DNA of 64,000 bases from an uncultured Eubacteriales bacterium (lineage in GTDB: Bacteria; Bacillota; Clostridia; Oscillospirales; Oscillospiraceae). The notes under the pieces were generated by a model. The model was not told where the DNA came from. It ran no database searches and saw nothing but the letters and a program-made list of their open reading frames with translations. The stretch covers positions 1 to 64,000 of the forward strand of contig CABSBF010000005.1 in NCBI GenBank assembly GCA_902475855.1, read 5' to 3'. Shown here one piece after another: positions 36,451 through 44,763 of the stretch. Numbering within the stretch: the stretch's first letter is position 1; each line of letters begins with the position of its first letter. The translations under genes and the position numbers were made by a program.

Positions 36451-38535
36451 ATGAGAAAGAGACAGAAAAGGTACGGCGCAGCACTGGCGCTTGTGCTGAG
36501 CGTGCTTTTGCTGCTGAGCGGATGCAGCCGGGATTTCCCGGAGCACTTCCTGCAAACCGAGGGAAGCGTGCAGCCGACGGAGAAGCAGTACAACGACACC
36601 GTGCAGCTTACGGAAAACGACATACAGCAGATGAGCGGCGGCAAGGCTCTGTTCACCTACATCGATCAGGGCTACGTCACGACGCTGGTCGGAAAATATT
36701 ATGAGGGTAAGATTGAAACCTATGAGGATGCCGTTTCCTCCCTCAACGGCATTGCGTCGCTGATCGGTCTGTCTGCCGGTTCGGAATTTTTCTGCGTTTA
36801 CGGGGAGACGGATCCGATGGGCTATACCTATTATACCTTTCAGCAGAAGTATGGCGGCCTGACGCTTCAGTATGCAACATTGAAGGTCGTCGTCGATCCG
36901 GAGGGCCATGCCGCGGGGCTGTCCTGCTCCTTCACACCCAATGTGGGCATCGCGGAGGAGAAAACTTTCATCAGTGCGGCAGAGGCCGAGCGCATTGTTC
37001 GCCAGAGTTTCCCGGAGCCTGAATACCGTTATTATACGGACTTCACGCAAAAGTCCGCCGTGACATACAACAACCGGACGGTGGAGTGCATGGTCGTCTA
37101 TACCTCCAATCCGGAGCAGTCCGTGTCCTTTGATATGCCGTTTATCGAACACTTTGTGACCTATGCGGGCGAATATCTCACCTCCGTGCCGACCTCCTCT
37201 ATCGGCTCCGAAATATCGGACGCCTATAAGACGGACGATTACTTCAAGGGCCTTACACCCGCAACCTACACCGGCGCGGTCACGCTCTTCGACGGCAGTA
37301 TCCGGCAGATCACCGTGCCCACGGCCTATAATGCGCAGGATGGACAGTATTATCTGGCCGATCTGGAGCGGAAGATCATGGTTGCTGACTACGCCGCGTT
37401 CAACTTCCAGAACGGCCGGCTGGACTTTGTGACAACGCCGGACAATCAGGGATGGGATGGGAATTATCTCATTACTTATTATAATTATCTCCTGGCCTAT
37501 GATTATTATGCGGATATGAACATCCGCTCCATCGACGGTTTTGAAACGCCGATCCTAATCACGGTCAATATGTGTGATGCCGAAGGAAATCCTGAAAACA
37601 ACGCCTGCTTCTACGGCATCAACAACGGCTGGGCCTGCTTCGGCAGCAGCCAGGTCAACCGCTATGGTGAAGCACTGGACGTTGTGGCGCATGAGTTCAC
37701 CCACGGTGTGACACGCAGCGCCATGCAGGGCACGAAGTATGCCAATGAAACGGGCGCGATCAATGAGGCCTACAGCGACATTATGGGCAATATCATCGAG
37801 ATGCGTGCGGGCGCGACCACCGACGGCGCGTGGCTGCTGGGCGAAATGTGCGGAGAGACGATGCGATCCATGAGCAATCCAAACGCCTATGCGCAGCCGG
37901 CCTTTGTCGGCGACGTATTCTACGGCGCCAATGTGCTGAATCCGGGGCGGTACAATGACAACGGCAGCGTCCATACAAATAATTCTCTGCTGTCACACAT
38001 TGCCTACGGACTGTACAAGAGCGGCATGTCGCTGGCGGAGGAGAGCAGACTGTGGTTCACCTCCATTGAGCTGATCACGCCGCTGTCGGACTACGACGAC
38101 GTTTATGCGTGCCTCCTTTTCAGCGCGCGCATCAATGGGCTGGAGCAGTATGCCGACACGATCACGCGCCTGTTTACCGAAGCGGGTCTGCTGGGGGACC
38201 GCGAACAGACCGCCTATGCCGCGGCGCGTGCCGGCTGCGGCCGTGTGGAATTCAGCGTTTCCGATGCGCTTGCACAGGGATACGACTTTGTATCGGTCTA
38301 TACGACCGGTCAGGATGGCTCCGGCGTATATCAGCTTTCCGTCTGTCCGGATGTAAACGCGAGAGTATCCTTCCTCCTCCCGGCCGGGCAGTATATGCTT
38401 GTCTACGCGCATGTGACGCAGGAGGGACTTGCCTACTATGGCTACCACCCCACAGGGTGGGCGTCCGGGACGGACGGCCTTGCCTATGTGCAGGTTACCG
38501 ATGGACAGACGGTCTATCTCAATGACATCAGCTAA
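36451..38535 (+). CDS. M4 (thermolysin-like) metalloprotease lipoprotein
   Basis: A 694-aa surface protease. A lipobox gives C25 (LLLSGC), so it is probably lipid-anchored rather than freely secreted. A long propeptide-like region (about 40-270, FTP/PepSY-like) precedes the catalytic domain. Zinc site: H414-E415-F-T-H418, then E439 in GAINEAYSD; H508 in NGSVHTNNS matches the thermolysin transition-state His. The H418-E439 spacing is one residue longer than in thermolysin. The ATG at 36451 follows GAGGTGAG. Two more lipoprotein genes follow with short gaps, forming one operon. Confidence 0.92.
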   Translation: MRKRQKRYGAALALVLSVLLLLSGCSRDFPEHFLQTEGSVQPTEKQYNDTVQLTENDIQQMSGGKALFTYIDQGYVTTLVGKYYEGKIETYEDAVSSLNGIASLIGLSAGSEFFCVYGETDPMGYTYYTFQQKYGGLTLQYATLKVVVDPEGHAAGLSCSFTPNVGIAEEKTFISAAEAERIVRQSFPEPEYRYYTDFTQKSAVTYNNRTVECMVVYTSNPEQSVSFDMPFIEHFVTYAGEYLTSVPTSSIGSEISDAYKTDDYFKGLTPATYTGAVTLFDGSIRQITVPTAYNAQDGQYYLADLERKIMVADYAAFNFQNGRLDFVTTPDNQGWDGNYLITYYNYLLAYDYYADMNIRSIDGFETPILITVNMCDAEGNPENNACFYGINNGWACFGSSQVNRYGEALDVVAHEFTHGVTRSAMQGTKYANETGAINEAYSDIMGNIIEMRAGATTDGAWLLGEMCGETMRSMSNPNAYAQPAFVGDVFYGANVLNPGRYNDNGSVHTNNSLLSHIAYGLYKSGMSLAEESRLWFTSIELITPLSDYDDVYACLLFSARINGLEQYADTITRLFTEAGLLGDREQTAYAAARAGCGRVEFSVSDALAQGYDFVSVYTTGQDGSGVYQLSVCPDVNARVSFLLPAGQYMLVYAHVTQEGLAYYGYHPTGWASGTDGLAYVQVTDGQTVYLNDIS

Positions 38536-38549
38536 AGGAGGCGGCTGCG

Positions 38550-40055
38550 ATGGAACAAAAACGAATCTGCTGCCTGGTGTTGGCAGTGCTGATGCTGGCG
38601 GCATCCCTGAGCGGCTGCGGCCGTGAATTCAAGACCAATACCGTCCGGAAACCGGGAGAACTGCTTCCGGTTCCGACGGGAAGCCGGGCGGTTGCCAGCC
38701 CGGACGGTACATTTTCCTTCCTTGTACCCTCGTCTGCCACGGTACAGTGGGATGAGGAGGGCGCCTACGTCTATACGGTCGCGCCGGGAGAGTTGCCGTA
38801 TATTTTGGTATCTTTCACGAAGGAGGGAGACTATACGCCGGATTCCTATTTTTCAGGCTATGCGCGCATGGTCAAAAAGAACTATAAAGAGGCAAAGCTC
38901 GGCAAAGTCTCCCGGTCGCTGGTCGGGGAAAAGACCCTCTATATGCTGCGCAGCGAGGTAAAGGGCGAGGGAACGACATATGTTATCGACCGCTATCTGG
39001 AAATCTATCCAAATTGCAGCGTGCAGTATACTGTCAAAACAAACCACGCAGGGAGCGAAGATACCGCTTTTGCCGCGCTGGTCGAGAGCCTGTATCTCGG
39101 CGCGGAGATCTATGGTGAGCCGGAGAACACCGCACGCTATGGCGATTTCCACTCCGTATCGAATGCATCCGTTGGCATTTCCATGTCTGTGCCGGACGGA
39201 TTGGAGATGCAGGAAATCCCGATCGGCCTTTTTGCGCAGGATGAGCAGATGCTGCTCTTCGCCTCCTACCAGAACACCGACGCGACGGGTGCTGCAATCT
39301 ACGATGCAGATGATTTTCTGAATCGCATCGGCTCTGTGGAGGGCCTTTTGCAGGCGCAGCTCGGTGCGGATGGCGTGTCCATTCAGAACGGAACGGCAGA
39401 GCAGGTGGGCAACTATCAGGCCTATGTCTTTCCGCTTCAGATCGCGATGGGAGGCTTTACGGGAATCGGCAAGCTCTATTTGATGAATGCGGCGGGAACC
39501 GGATGCTACATTCTCTATTATGCGGTGGCCGAGGGAAGTACGCTGGAACAGCTTGCCGAGCAGTGCGTCAGCAGCTTTATGATTGATGCCGCGCCAAATT
39601 CTCCGCAGTTCCGGCAGTTTACCGACAGTCAGCAGAGCTTCTCCTTTCTCTATCGCGTGGATGCATCGGACAAAACCGCGCAGGATATGGGCGGCATGGC
39701 GGCAATCGAACTGTCGGAGAGCGAGTTCATACTGGTTACACCGCTGTCGCAGAGCGCGGAAGGCGTTGCCTCCGCTTCGGAATATCTGAGCAAATATTTG
39801 CAGGAACTTCAGACGAGCAACCCGGAAATTACCTACACTGCGACCGGCCCAACTACGGAGACAGGCGGCCGCTATGCCTTTGAAACGCTCAGCATTTCCT
39901 ATACCTATGAGGAAATGCCGCGCGTACTCACCTTGAGCGCCTGCGACGGTACCGGCGGGACGATCTGGGTGGTGCTCTGCACCGGAACGGACGCCTCCGC
40001 TTCCACACTGGAAACGCTGCGCGGAGATATTCTCTGGTCCTTCCGCGTGAACTGA
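38550..40055 (+). CDS. Lipoprotein of unknown function
   Basis: A 501-aa predicted lipoprotein (C23 in SLSGC). I do not recognise a named family. The chain seems to hold three related beta-rich units, each opening with a FSFLVP/ISMSVP/FSFLYRV-like strand (about residues 53, 211 and 363), reminiscent of PsbP/DUF1795-type domains. AAAGGAGG precedes the ATG, 15 bases after the metalloprotease stop. Its partners are the M4 protease and a further lipoprotein, so a cell-surface role is likely, but nothing more specific can be said. Confidence 0.8.
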   Translation: MEQKRICCLVLAVLMLAASLSGCGREFKTNTVRKPGELLPVPTGSRAVASPDGTFSFLVPSSATVQWDEEGAYVYTVAPGELPYILVSFTKEGDYTPDSYFSGYARMVKKNYKEAKLGKVSRSLVGEKTLYMLRSEVKGEGTTYVIDRYLEIYPNCSVQYTVKTNHAGSEDTAFAALVESLYLGAEIYGEPENTARYGDFHSVSNASVGISMSVPDGLEMQEIPIGLFAQDEQMLLFASYQNTDATGAAIYDADDFLNRIGSVEGLLQAQLGADGVSIQNGTAEQVGNYQAYVFPLQIAMGGFTGIGKLYLMNAAGTGCYILYYAVAEGSTLEQLAEQCVSSFMIDAAPNSPQFRQFTDSQQSFSFLYRVDASDKTAQDMGGMAAIELSESEFILVTPLSQSAEGVASASEYLSKYLQELQTSNPEITYTATGPTTETGGRYAFETLSISYTYEEMPRVLTLSACDGTGGTIWVVLCTGTDASASTLETLRGDILWSFRVN

Positions 40056-40072
40056 AAAAGGGGGAAATATAC

Positions 40073-41011
40073 ATGAAAAAACGGATTGCCCTAACACTCG
40101 CCGCAGCACTTCTGCTTGGCTGCCTGACTGCCTGCGGAGGCGGTGAGATCGCGGAGCTCGGCAACGACAACCGGTTGAGCACGACAGATCCGCAAACGCC
40201 CTCCGGTTCTTCGGATGCGCCCACGGGAAGCGGCACGACGGAATCGCCCACGGAGTGCACCTCCGGTATTGTGTTGGAAACATACACCGGTGACGGTTTT
40301 TCTCTGCTTGTGCCGCAGGGATGGACGATCTCCATTGTCGGTGACGGTGTGACATTTGGCTTTTGGATGCAGGATCCGCAGGATGACACGCTGGCTGTGT
40401 TCCACTATGGCAAGCTGGAGCCCTTCCTCAAGTCGGAGGAAGCGCGCAAGTCGTGGAAATACTGGGGTCCGCGCACCGGGGACGGAACAGACTATTTCGG
40501 GCAGGCGCCGGTCTGCTTGGAAAAGACGGCCAAGGGACTGATCGAGTGCATGGACGAATGCCTGGCTTTCCAGCAGTATCTCGGCCAGAGTCTGCTGTTT
40601 CCGCAGCTTTCCAACAAAACCGTCATAAGCTGTGAAAATTACAGCGGCGCGCTTGCATCCGAAGGCGTGCCGGAAACGGTCGCGGTGGCGAGCTGCACCA
40701 CGCCATCCGGCAGGGATGCCTATCTGACCATGACCGCCGCGATATTTGATCCAGGTTATCTGGATATTTTTGAAGAGGGAATTGATACATATTATATGAC
40801 GGCATACGAGGTCAACGGCATAGTGATGCCGCAGACCTGTTCTGAGGACTGGGCCAAAGCGCTGGCCGCCTGTGCGGGAAGCCTGCAATTTACGGAGGAA
40901 TTTGTCGCGCGCGCCATGCAGCAGAGCAATGAGCAACTGGCGGCCATCAGGCAGCGCTCTGCGGAAAATGAAGCGCTGATGGATGCGCTGATGCGGAAAT
41001 GGGGCTATTGA
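40073..41011 (+). CDS. Lipoprotein of unknown function
   Basis: A 312-aa predicted lipoprotein; lipid attachment at C21 (LTAC) or C17 (LLGC). A Thr/Ser/Pro/Gly-rich spacer (about 40-65) precedes a domain whose FSLLVPQGWTI strand resembles the repeat units of the preceding protein, hinting at common origin. The C-terminal 40 residues look helical. It is last in the metalloprotease operon; a GGCGCAGCCGGAA/TTCCGGCTGCGCC hairpin at 41030-41061 follows but lacks a T run. Confidence 0.78.
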   Translation: MKKRIALTLAAALLLGCLTACGGGEIAELGNDNRLSTTDPQTPSGSSDAPTGSGTTESPTECTSGIVLETYTGDGFSLLVPQGWTISIVGDGVTFGFWMQDPQDDTLAVFHYGKLEPFLKSEEARKSWKYWGPRTGDGTDYFGQAPVCLEKTAKGLIECMDECLAFQQYLGQSLLFPQLSNKTVISCENYSGALASEGVPETVAVASCTTPSGRDAYLTMTAAIFDPGYLDIFEEGIDTYYMTAYEVNGIVMPQTCSEDWAKALAACAGSLQFTEEFVARAMQQSNEQLAAIRQRSAENEALMDALMRKWGY

Positions 41012-41076
41012 TCCGCAGATGCAGGCACGGCGCAGCCGGAAGAGGCCTTCCGGCTGCGCCGCCAAGATTCTGGCAC

Positions 41077-41105
41077 TTGACGTCAGGAACGATCAATGCT
41101 AAAAT
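41077..41105 (+). promoter_or_regulatory. tRNA-Leu promoter
   Basis: TTGACG (41077-41082), a 17-bp spacer and TAAAAT (41100-41105), 13 bases before the mature 5' end. Confidence 0.8.
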
Positions 41106-41118
41106 ATATAACGCAAAT

Positions 41119-41205
41119 GCCGCCATGATGAAATCGGTAGACATAGCAGACTTAAAATCTGCCGGTAGAAATACCGTGCCGGTTCGATTCCGGCTGGCGG
41201 CACCA
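41119..41205 (+). tRNA. tRNA-Leu(TAA)
   Basis: The acceptor stem GCCGCCA pairs with TGGCGGC. The anticodon stem GCAGA/TCTGC encloses loop CTTAAAA with anticodon TAA (41153-41155). A long variable arm (CGGTAGAAATACCG) marks a class II tRNA, and the T arm is CCGGTTCGATTCCGG. The 3' CCA is encoded. Confidence 0.97.
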
Positions 41206-41250
41206 AGGAAAGCCCTGTCTTGCTTTGCAAGACAGGGCTTTCCTGTTATT
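41206..41250 (+). terminator. tRNA-Leu terminator
   Basis: An 18-bp perfect hairpin (41206-41223 with 41227-41244, loop TTT) directly abuts the CCA end and is followed by GTTATT. Confidence 0.9.
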
Positions 41251-41305
41251 ATGTGCAGCTTCTGAGAAATGCATGCCGGTCCTGGCCGGCCAATGCAGAC
41301 GGTGA

Positions 41306-41617
41306 TTACCGCTTTTTCGTCTGAACTACGGTCTGGCAGTTGGGGCAGACGTGCTCGGCGTGGCGGTAGTGGAAATAGAGGAATATTTCCGTCGAAACCA
41401 TCAGGACATTCGGGAAATAGAACCAGAACGCCAGATTATATGTGTGCGTGATCAGCTTTGCAATGATACCGCAGACGTAGCCGAAAGCGATGAAGGACAT
41501 AAAGAAGGGACTTTTGCCCTTGGTGGACTTGGTTCGCAGAGAACGCACGATTGCCAACGGCCACGACAGGCCGAAACAGACGATCATCAGTGTTTCAAAT
41601 AGACTTGCCCAGTTCAT
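41306..41617 (-). CDS. Small PQ-loop-like membrane protein
   Basis: A 103-aa protein with three predicted transmembrane helices (about 5-22, 38-56, 62-82). The first helix and following loop (GLSWPLAIVRSLRTKSTKGKS) resemble the Pro-containing repeat of PQ-loop/SemiSWEET proteins, which transport sugars as dimers. A C-terminal CPNC (about 91-94) could bind metal. The gene lies 21 bases after frdA on the same strand, so it may be the last gene of the fumarate reductase operon. Family assignment is tentative. Confidence 0.72.
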   Translation of the reverse strand: MNWASLFETLMIVCFGLSWPLAIVRSLRTKSTKGKSPFFMSFIAFGYVCGIIAKLITHTYNLAFWFYFPNVLMVSTEIFLYFHYRHAEHVCPNCQTVVQTKKR

Positions 41618-41638
41618 TTTTCAGGTTCTCCTTATTCT

Positions 41639-43237
41639 TTAGCGGCGGCGCGTATAGTCCGGCAGCAGTTTCGGCGAAAGCTGCGGCGTTTCCGTGCAGG
41701 CAGCCTTGCGCTGCGCCTCAAACTCATCTACGTGAGAGAGCGTCAGATTGCCGACCGTGACGGTTTTGGCCTTCTCCGCCGCGTTTTTGCCCGCGCTGCG
41801 GCCAAAGACAATGATGTCCAGCAGACTGTTGCCCATCAGACGGTTACGGCCGTGGATGCCTCCGACCACCTCGCCGGCGGCGAAGAGGTTTTCCACATCG
41901 GTCTGACCGTCCGGCGTGATATGCAGTCCGCCATTCTGGTAGTGCAGGGTCGGATAGACAAGAATCGGCTCCTTGCGGATGTCAATGCCATGCTTTCCGA
42001 ACATCCGGAGCATCGCGGGAATGCGCTTTTCGATCGTACCCTCACCGTGCTTCAGCTCAATCATGGGTGTGTCCAGCCAGACGGCAAAGCCCTCCGGGGT
42101 GGGAACGCCGTTGCGGCGGTCGGTGCATTCACGGATGATGGAAGCGGCGGCAACGTCGCGCGTTTCCAGAGGATTCATAAAGACCTCGCCGGCGGCATTG
42201 ACCAGCATCGCTCCGACGGAACGTACCTTTTCCGTAACCAGTGCGCCGTAGATCTGCGCGGGGAAGGCTGCGCCCGTGGGATGGTACTGGAGCGTGTCCG
42301 GATACAGGAGCTTCGCACCCGCGCGGTAGCCGAGCACCAGACCGTCAGCAGTTGCGCCGTAGTGGTTGGAGGTGGGGAAGCCCTGATAGTGCAGCCGGCC
42401 CGCGCCTCCCGTGGCGAGAATAACGGTCTTTGCCTTCGCAACGAGCAGCTCATTCGTTTCCATGTTCATAAGAACCGCGCCCGCGCAGTGTCCGGCGTCG
42501 TCCTTGATCAGTTCAATGGCTGCGGTGTAGTCCACAACATCAATGCCGCGGTTAAGCACCTCGTCGCGCAGGGTGCGCATGATCTCCGCGCCGGAGTAGT
42601 CCTTCGCCGCATGCATCCGCTTGCGGGAGGTACCGCCGCCGTGGGTGGTGATCATGGTGCCGTCTGGCGCTTTGTCAAATTCCACGCCCAGCTCGGACAG
42701 CCAGCCGATGGCCTCCGGCGCCTGCGTGACGAGCTTATACAGAAGATCCTTCTGCGCGGCAAAATGACCGCCGCCGTAGGCATCGAGAAAATGCTGTGCA
42801 GGGGAATCATTGGGCTTGTCGGCAGCCTGAATGCCGCCCTCAGCCATCATGGTGTTTGCATCGCCCATGCGAAGCTTGGTAACGACCAGAACCTTTGCAC
42901 CCGCGTTGTCGGCCTCGATCGCCGCCGACGCACCTGCGCCGCCGCCGCCGATGACCAGCACGTCGGCTTCATAGTCCGGCCGGGAAAGATCAATGTGCTT
43001 TCCCAGCAGGCGGGACTGCCCTTCCAGCAGCTTTCGCAGCTCCAGCGGAACCTTGCCGCCCTTGTTCGGACCAAAGTCCAGGGTGGCAAACTGGTTTTCC
43101 CGATAGTCCGGGTGATAGGTGCGCAGAAGAACGTCTTTTTCCTCCGCAGTCATGCGCCGCGGTTCCAGACGGAGATTCGCCTCCCGCGCGGCTTCAACCT
43201 TGCGGATGGATTCCAGCATTTTTTCATCCTGATACAT
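41639..43237 (-). CDS. frdA: Soluble fumarate reductase flavoprotein subunit
   Basis: A 532-aa FAD protein of the fumarate reductase/succinate dehydrogenase family. The dinucleotide-binding motif is at 97-105 (GGGGAGASA), preceded by an unusual N-terminal extension of about 90 residues. Substrate-site motifs include TLQYHPTG, LETRDVAA with the candidate catalytic Arg, and GGIHGRNRLMGNSL. N128 (DANTMMAEGG) stands where E. coli FrdA has the covalent-FAD His44, so FAD is probably non-covalent. The C-terminal domain of membrane enzymes is largely missing, and no FrdC/FrdD genes are present. It ends the core of an operon of Hdr and Flx genes and probably receives electrons through FrdB. Confidence 0.9.
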   Translation of the reverse strand: MYQDEKMLESIRKVEAAREANLRLEPRRMTAEEKDVLLRTYHPDYRENQFATLDFGPNKGGKVPLELRKLLEGQSRLLGKHIDLSRPDYEADVLVIGGGGAGASAAIEADNAGAKVLVVTKLRMGDANTMMAEGGIQAADKPNDSPAQHFLDAYGGGHFAAQKDLLYKLVTQAPEAIGWLSELGVEFDKAPDGTMITTHGGGTSRKRMHAAKDYSGAEIMRTLRDEVLNRGIDVVDYTAAIELIKDDAGHCAGAVLMNMETNELLVAKAKTVILATGGAGRLHYQGFPTSNHYGATADGLVLGYRAGAKLLYPDTLQYHPTGAAFPAQIYGALVTEKVRSVGAMLVNAAGEVFMNPLETRDVAAASIIRECTDRRNGVPTPEGFAVWLDTPMIELKHGEGTIEKRIPAMLRMFGKHGIDIRKEPILVYPTLHYQNGGLHITPDGQTDVENLFAAGEVVGGIHGRNRLMGNSLLDIIVFGRSAGKNAAEKAKTVTVGNLTLSHVDEFEAQRKAACTETPQLSPKLLPDYTRRR

Positions 43238-43249
43238 GGCGATTCCTCC

Positions 43250-43924
43250 TTATTTCTCGATCTCGCGGTGATTGTACAGCTCCTGCATTTCGGACAGAGG
43301 CTTACCCATGAGATCCTCCAGCAGCGCTTCGAATTTGCCCTCGTTGATCTCCTCAATGCGCTCATCCAGATGCGCGCAGTGCGGCGCGAGGTACTTGCCG
43401 TTCAGACGGCGGGCAAGCATGGCGACCTGACCGTGGGAAATCCCGGCAGGGCAGCGGGAGGAGCAGACACCGCACATGACGCAGTCGAAGGATTCTTCCG
43501 CACATTTTTCGTATTCGCCGCGCTGTGCATAGGCAATATACTGCATGACGTTCAGACCCTGCGTGCAGGCCTTGGTACAGGCATTGCAGCCGACGCAGGA
43601 GTAGATCTCCGGGTAGAGCTGCATCATGATTTGCTGGGTGGGCTTGATTTTTTCCATGTCGTAGACGGCCTTGACCAGCGGGAAGAAGGGCAGCGTCGCG
43701 ACATACATATTGTTTTCCACCTTGGTCGAGCAGGCAAGGCAGGCCTTGAGCTCCCGGTCGCCCGCGATGCGGTAGATCGTCGCGCAGGCTCCGCAGAAGC
43801 CGTTGCGGCAGCCGCAGCCGCGGACGAGCTGGTAGCCGGAATACTCCATAGCTTCCATGATGGTCAGACTTTCCGGCACCTCGTATTTTTTGCCGAAGAG
43901 GAAAACATTGACGGTTTTTTCCAT
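43250..43924 (-). CDS. frdB: Fumarate reductase iron-sulfur subunit
   Basis: A 224-aa protein of the SdhB/FrdB type. The N-terminal 2Fe-2S ferredoxin fold has C37, C39, C44, C47 and C62. Two further clusters follow: C110-C113-C116-C120 and C148-C151-C154-C158. The second has the full CxxCxxCxxxC(P) pattern of a 4Fe-4S centre, whereas classical quinone-linked FrdB/SdhB has a 3Fe-4S centre there. No CCG (HdrB-like) domain is fused, unlike archaeal TfrB. It starts 12 bases after the FlxA-like gene and ends 12 bases before frdA. Its likely role is to pass electrons from the Hdr/Flx complex to FrdA. Confidence 0.9.
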   Translation of the reverse strand: MEKTVNVFLFGKKYEVPESLTIMEAMEYSGYQLVRGCGCRNGFCGACATIYRIAGDRELKACLACSTKVENNMYVATLPFFPLVKAVYDMEKIKPTQQIMMQLYPEIYSCVGCNACTKACTQGLNVMQYIAYAQRGEYEKCAEESFDCVMCGVCSSRCPAGISHGQVAMLARRLNGKYLAPHCAHLDERIEEINEGKFEALLEDLMGKPLSEMQELYNHREIEK

Positions 43925-43935
43925 GGCTTTTCTCC

Positions 43936-44763
43936 TTAATACTCGTCCGGCAGGGTGTCCAGCTCATCAAAGCGGAACACAGGGCCGTCCTTGCAGACGT
44001 ACTTGGAGCCGATGTTGCAGCGCCCGCATTTGCCGAGAGCGCATTTCATTTTCAGCTCCAGTGTGGTATAGATCTGTTCCTTGGCAAAGCCGAGCTCCAT
44101 CAGTCCGGCCAGAGTGAACTTGATCATAATGGGAGGGCCACACATGACGACGGTTTTGTCCGTGGGGAAGCCCAGCTCCTTGACATAGTTCGGCACGAAA
44201 CCGACATGCCCGGCCCAGCCTTCCTGCTCGCGGTCGATCGTCAGGTGGACGTTGATCCCGTCCTCCTTGCACCATTCGTCGAGAATCTCCTGAAAATCAA
44301 CCAGATCCTCTTTCGAACGGGAGCCGTAGACAATGTCGATTTTTCCATAGCGGTCGCGGTAATGGCGGCAGTAGTTGATGACGGAATGCAGGGGAGCAAG
44401 GCCGATGCCGCCGGCGATGAACAGCAGATCCCTGCCCGCGAACGCGGTGTCTACGGGGAAGCCGTTGCCATAGGGACCGCGCAGCGTGAGCTGCTGACCG
44501 GGCTCCATGCCGTGCAGCCACGAGGTCACGCAGCCGCATTTTTTGATGGAGAACTCCAAAAAGCGCTCCTCCGTCGGCGAAGAGGTAATGGAAAAAAGCG
44601 CTTCGCCCACGCCGGGCATGGAGAGCATCGCACACTGGCCGGGAATGTGTGCAAAGGGCTTGTTGCCGTTCAGATCGACCACGCGGAAGGTCTTGACGTC
44701 AGGCGTATCCACGCGGATGCCCGTGACCTCGACGAGCATGGGAATCAGCGGATCGTTTCTCAT
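43936..44763 (-). CDS. FlxA-like FAD/NAD(P)-binding oxidoreductase
   Basis: A 275-aa protein of the PyrK/sulfhydrogenase-gamma type. It has an FAD-binding barrel (about 1-95, with FSITSSP), an NAD-binding domain (AGGIGLAPLHS, about residue 110) and a C-terminal 2Fe-2S site (CALGKCGRC and a later Cys). The start at 44763 overlaps the preceding stop as ATGA; a start 57 bases upstream would lie within that gene. In Desulfovibrio the FlxA protein is the NADH entry point of the FlxABCD-HdrABC complex, and the same role is inferred here. Confidence 0.87.
   Translation of the reverse strand: MRNDPLIPMLVEVTGIRVDTPDVKTFRVVDLNGNKPFAHIPGQCAMLSMPGVGEALFSITSSPTEERFLEFSIKKCGCVTSWLHGMEPGQQLTLRGPYGNGFPVDTAFAGRDLLFIAGGIGLAPLHSVINYCRHYRDRYGKIDIVYGSRSKEDLVDFQEILDEWCKEDGINVHLTIDREQEGWAGHVGFVPNYVKELGFPTDKTVVMCGPPIMIKFTLAGLMELGFAKEQIYTTLELKMKCALGKCGRCNIGSKYVCKDGPVFRFDELDTLPDEY

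Noticed and set aside
41732..43939. A 735-codon plus-strand open frame opposite frdA and frdB
   Set aside because: Antisense shadow of well-supported flavoprotein and iron-sulfur genes, rich in low-complexity sequence.
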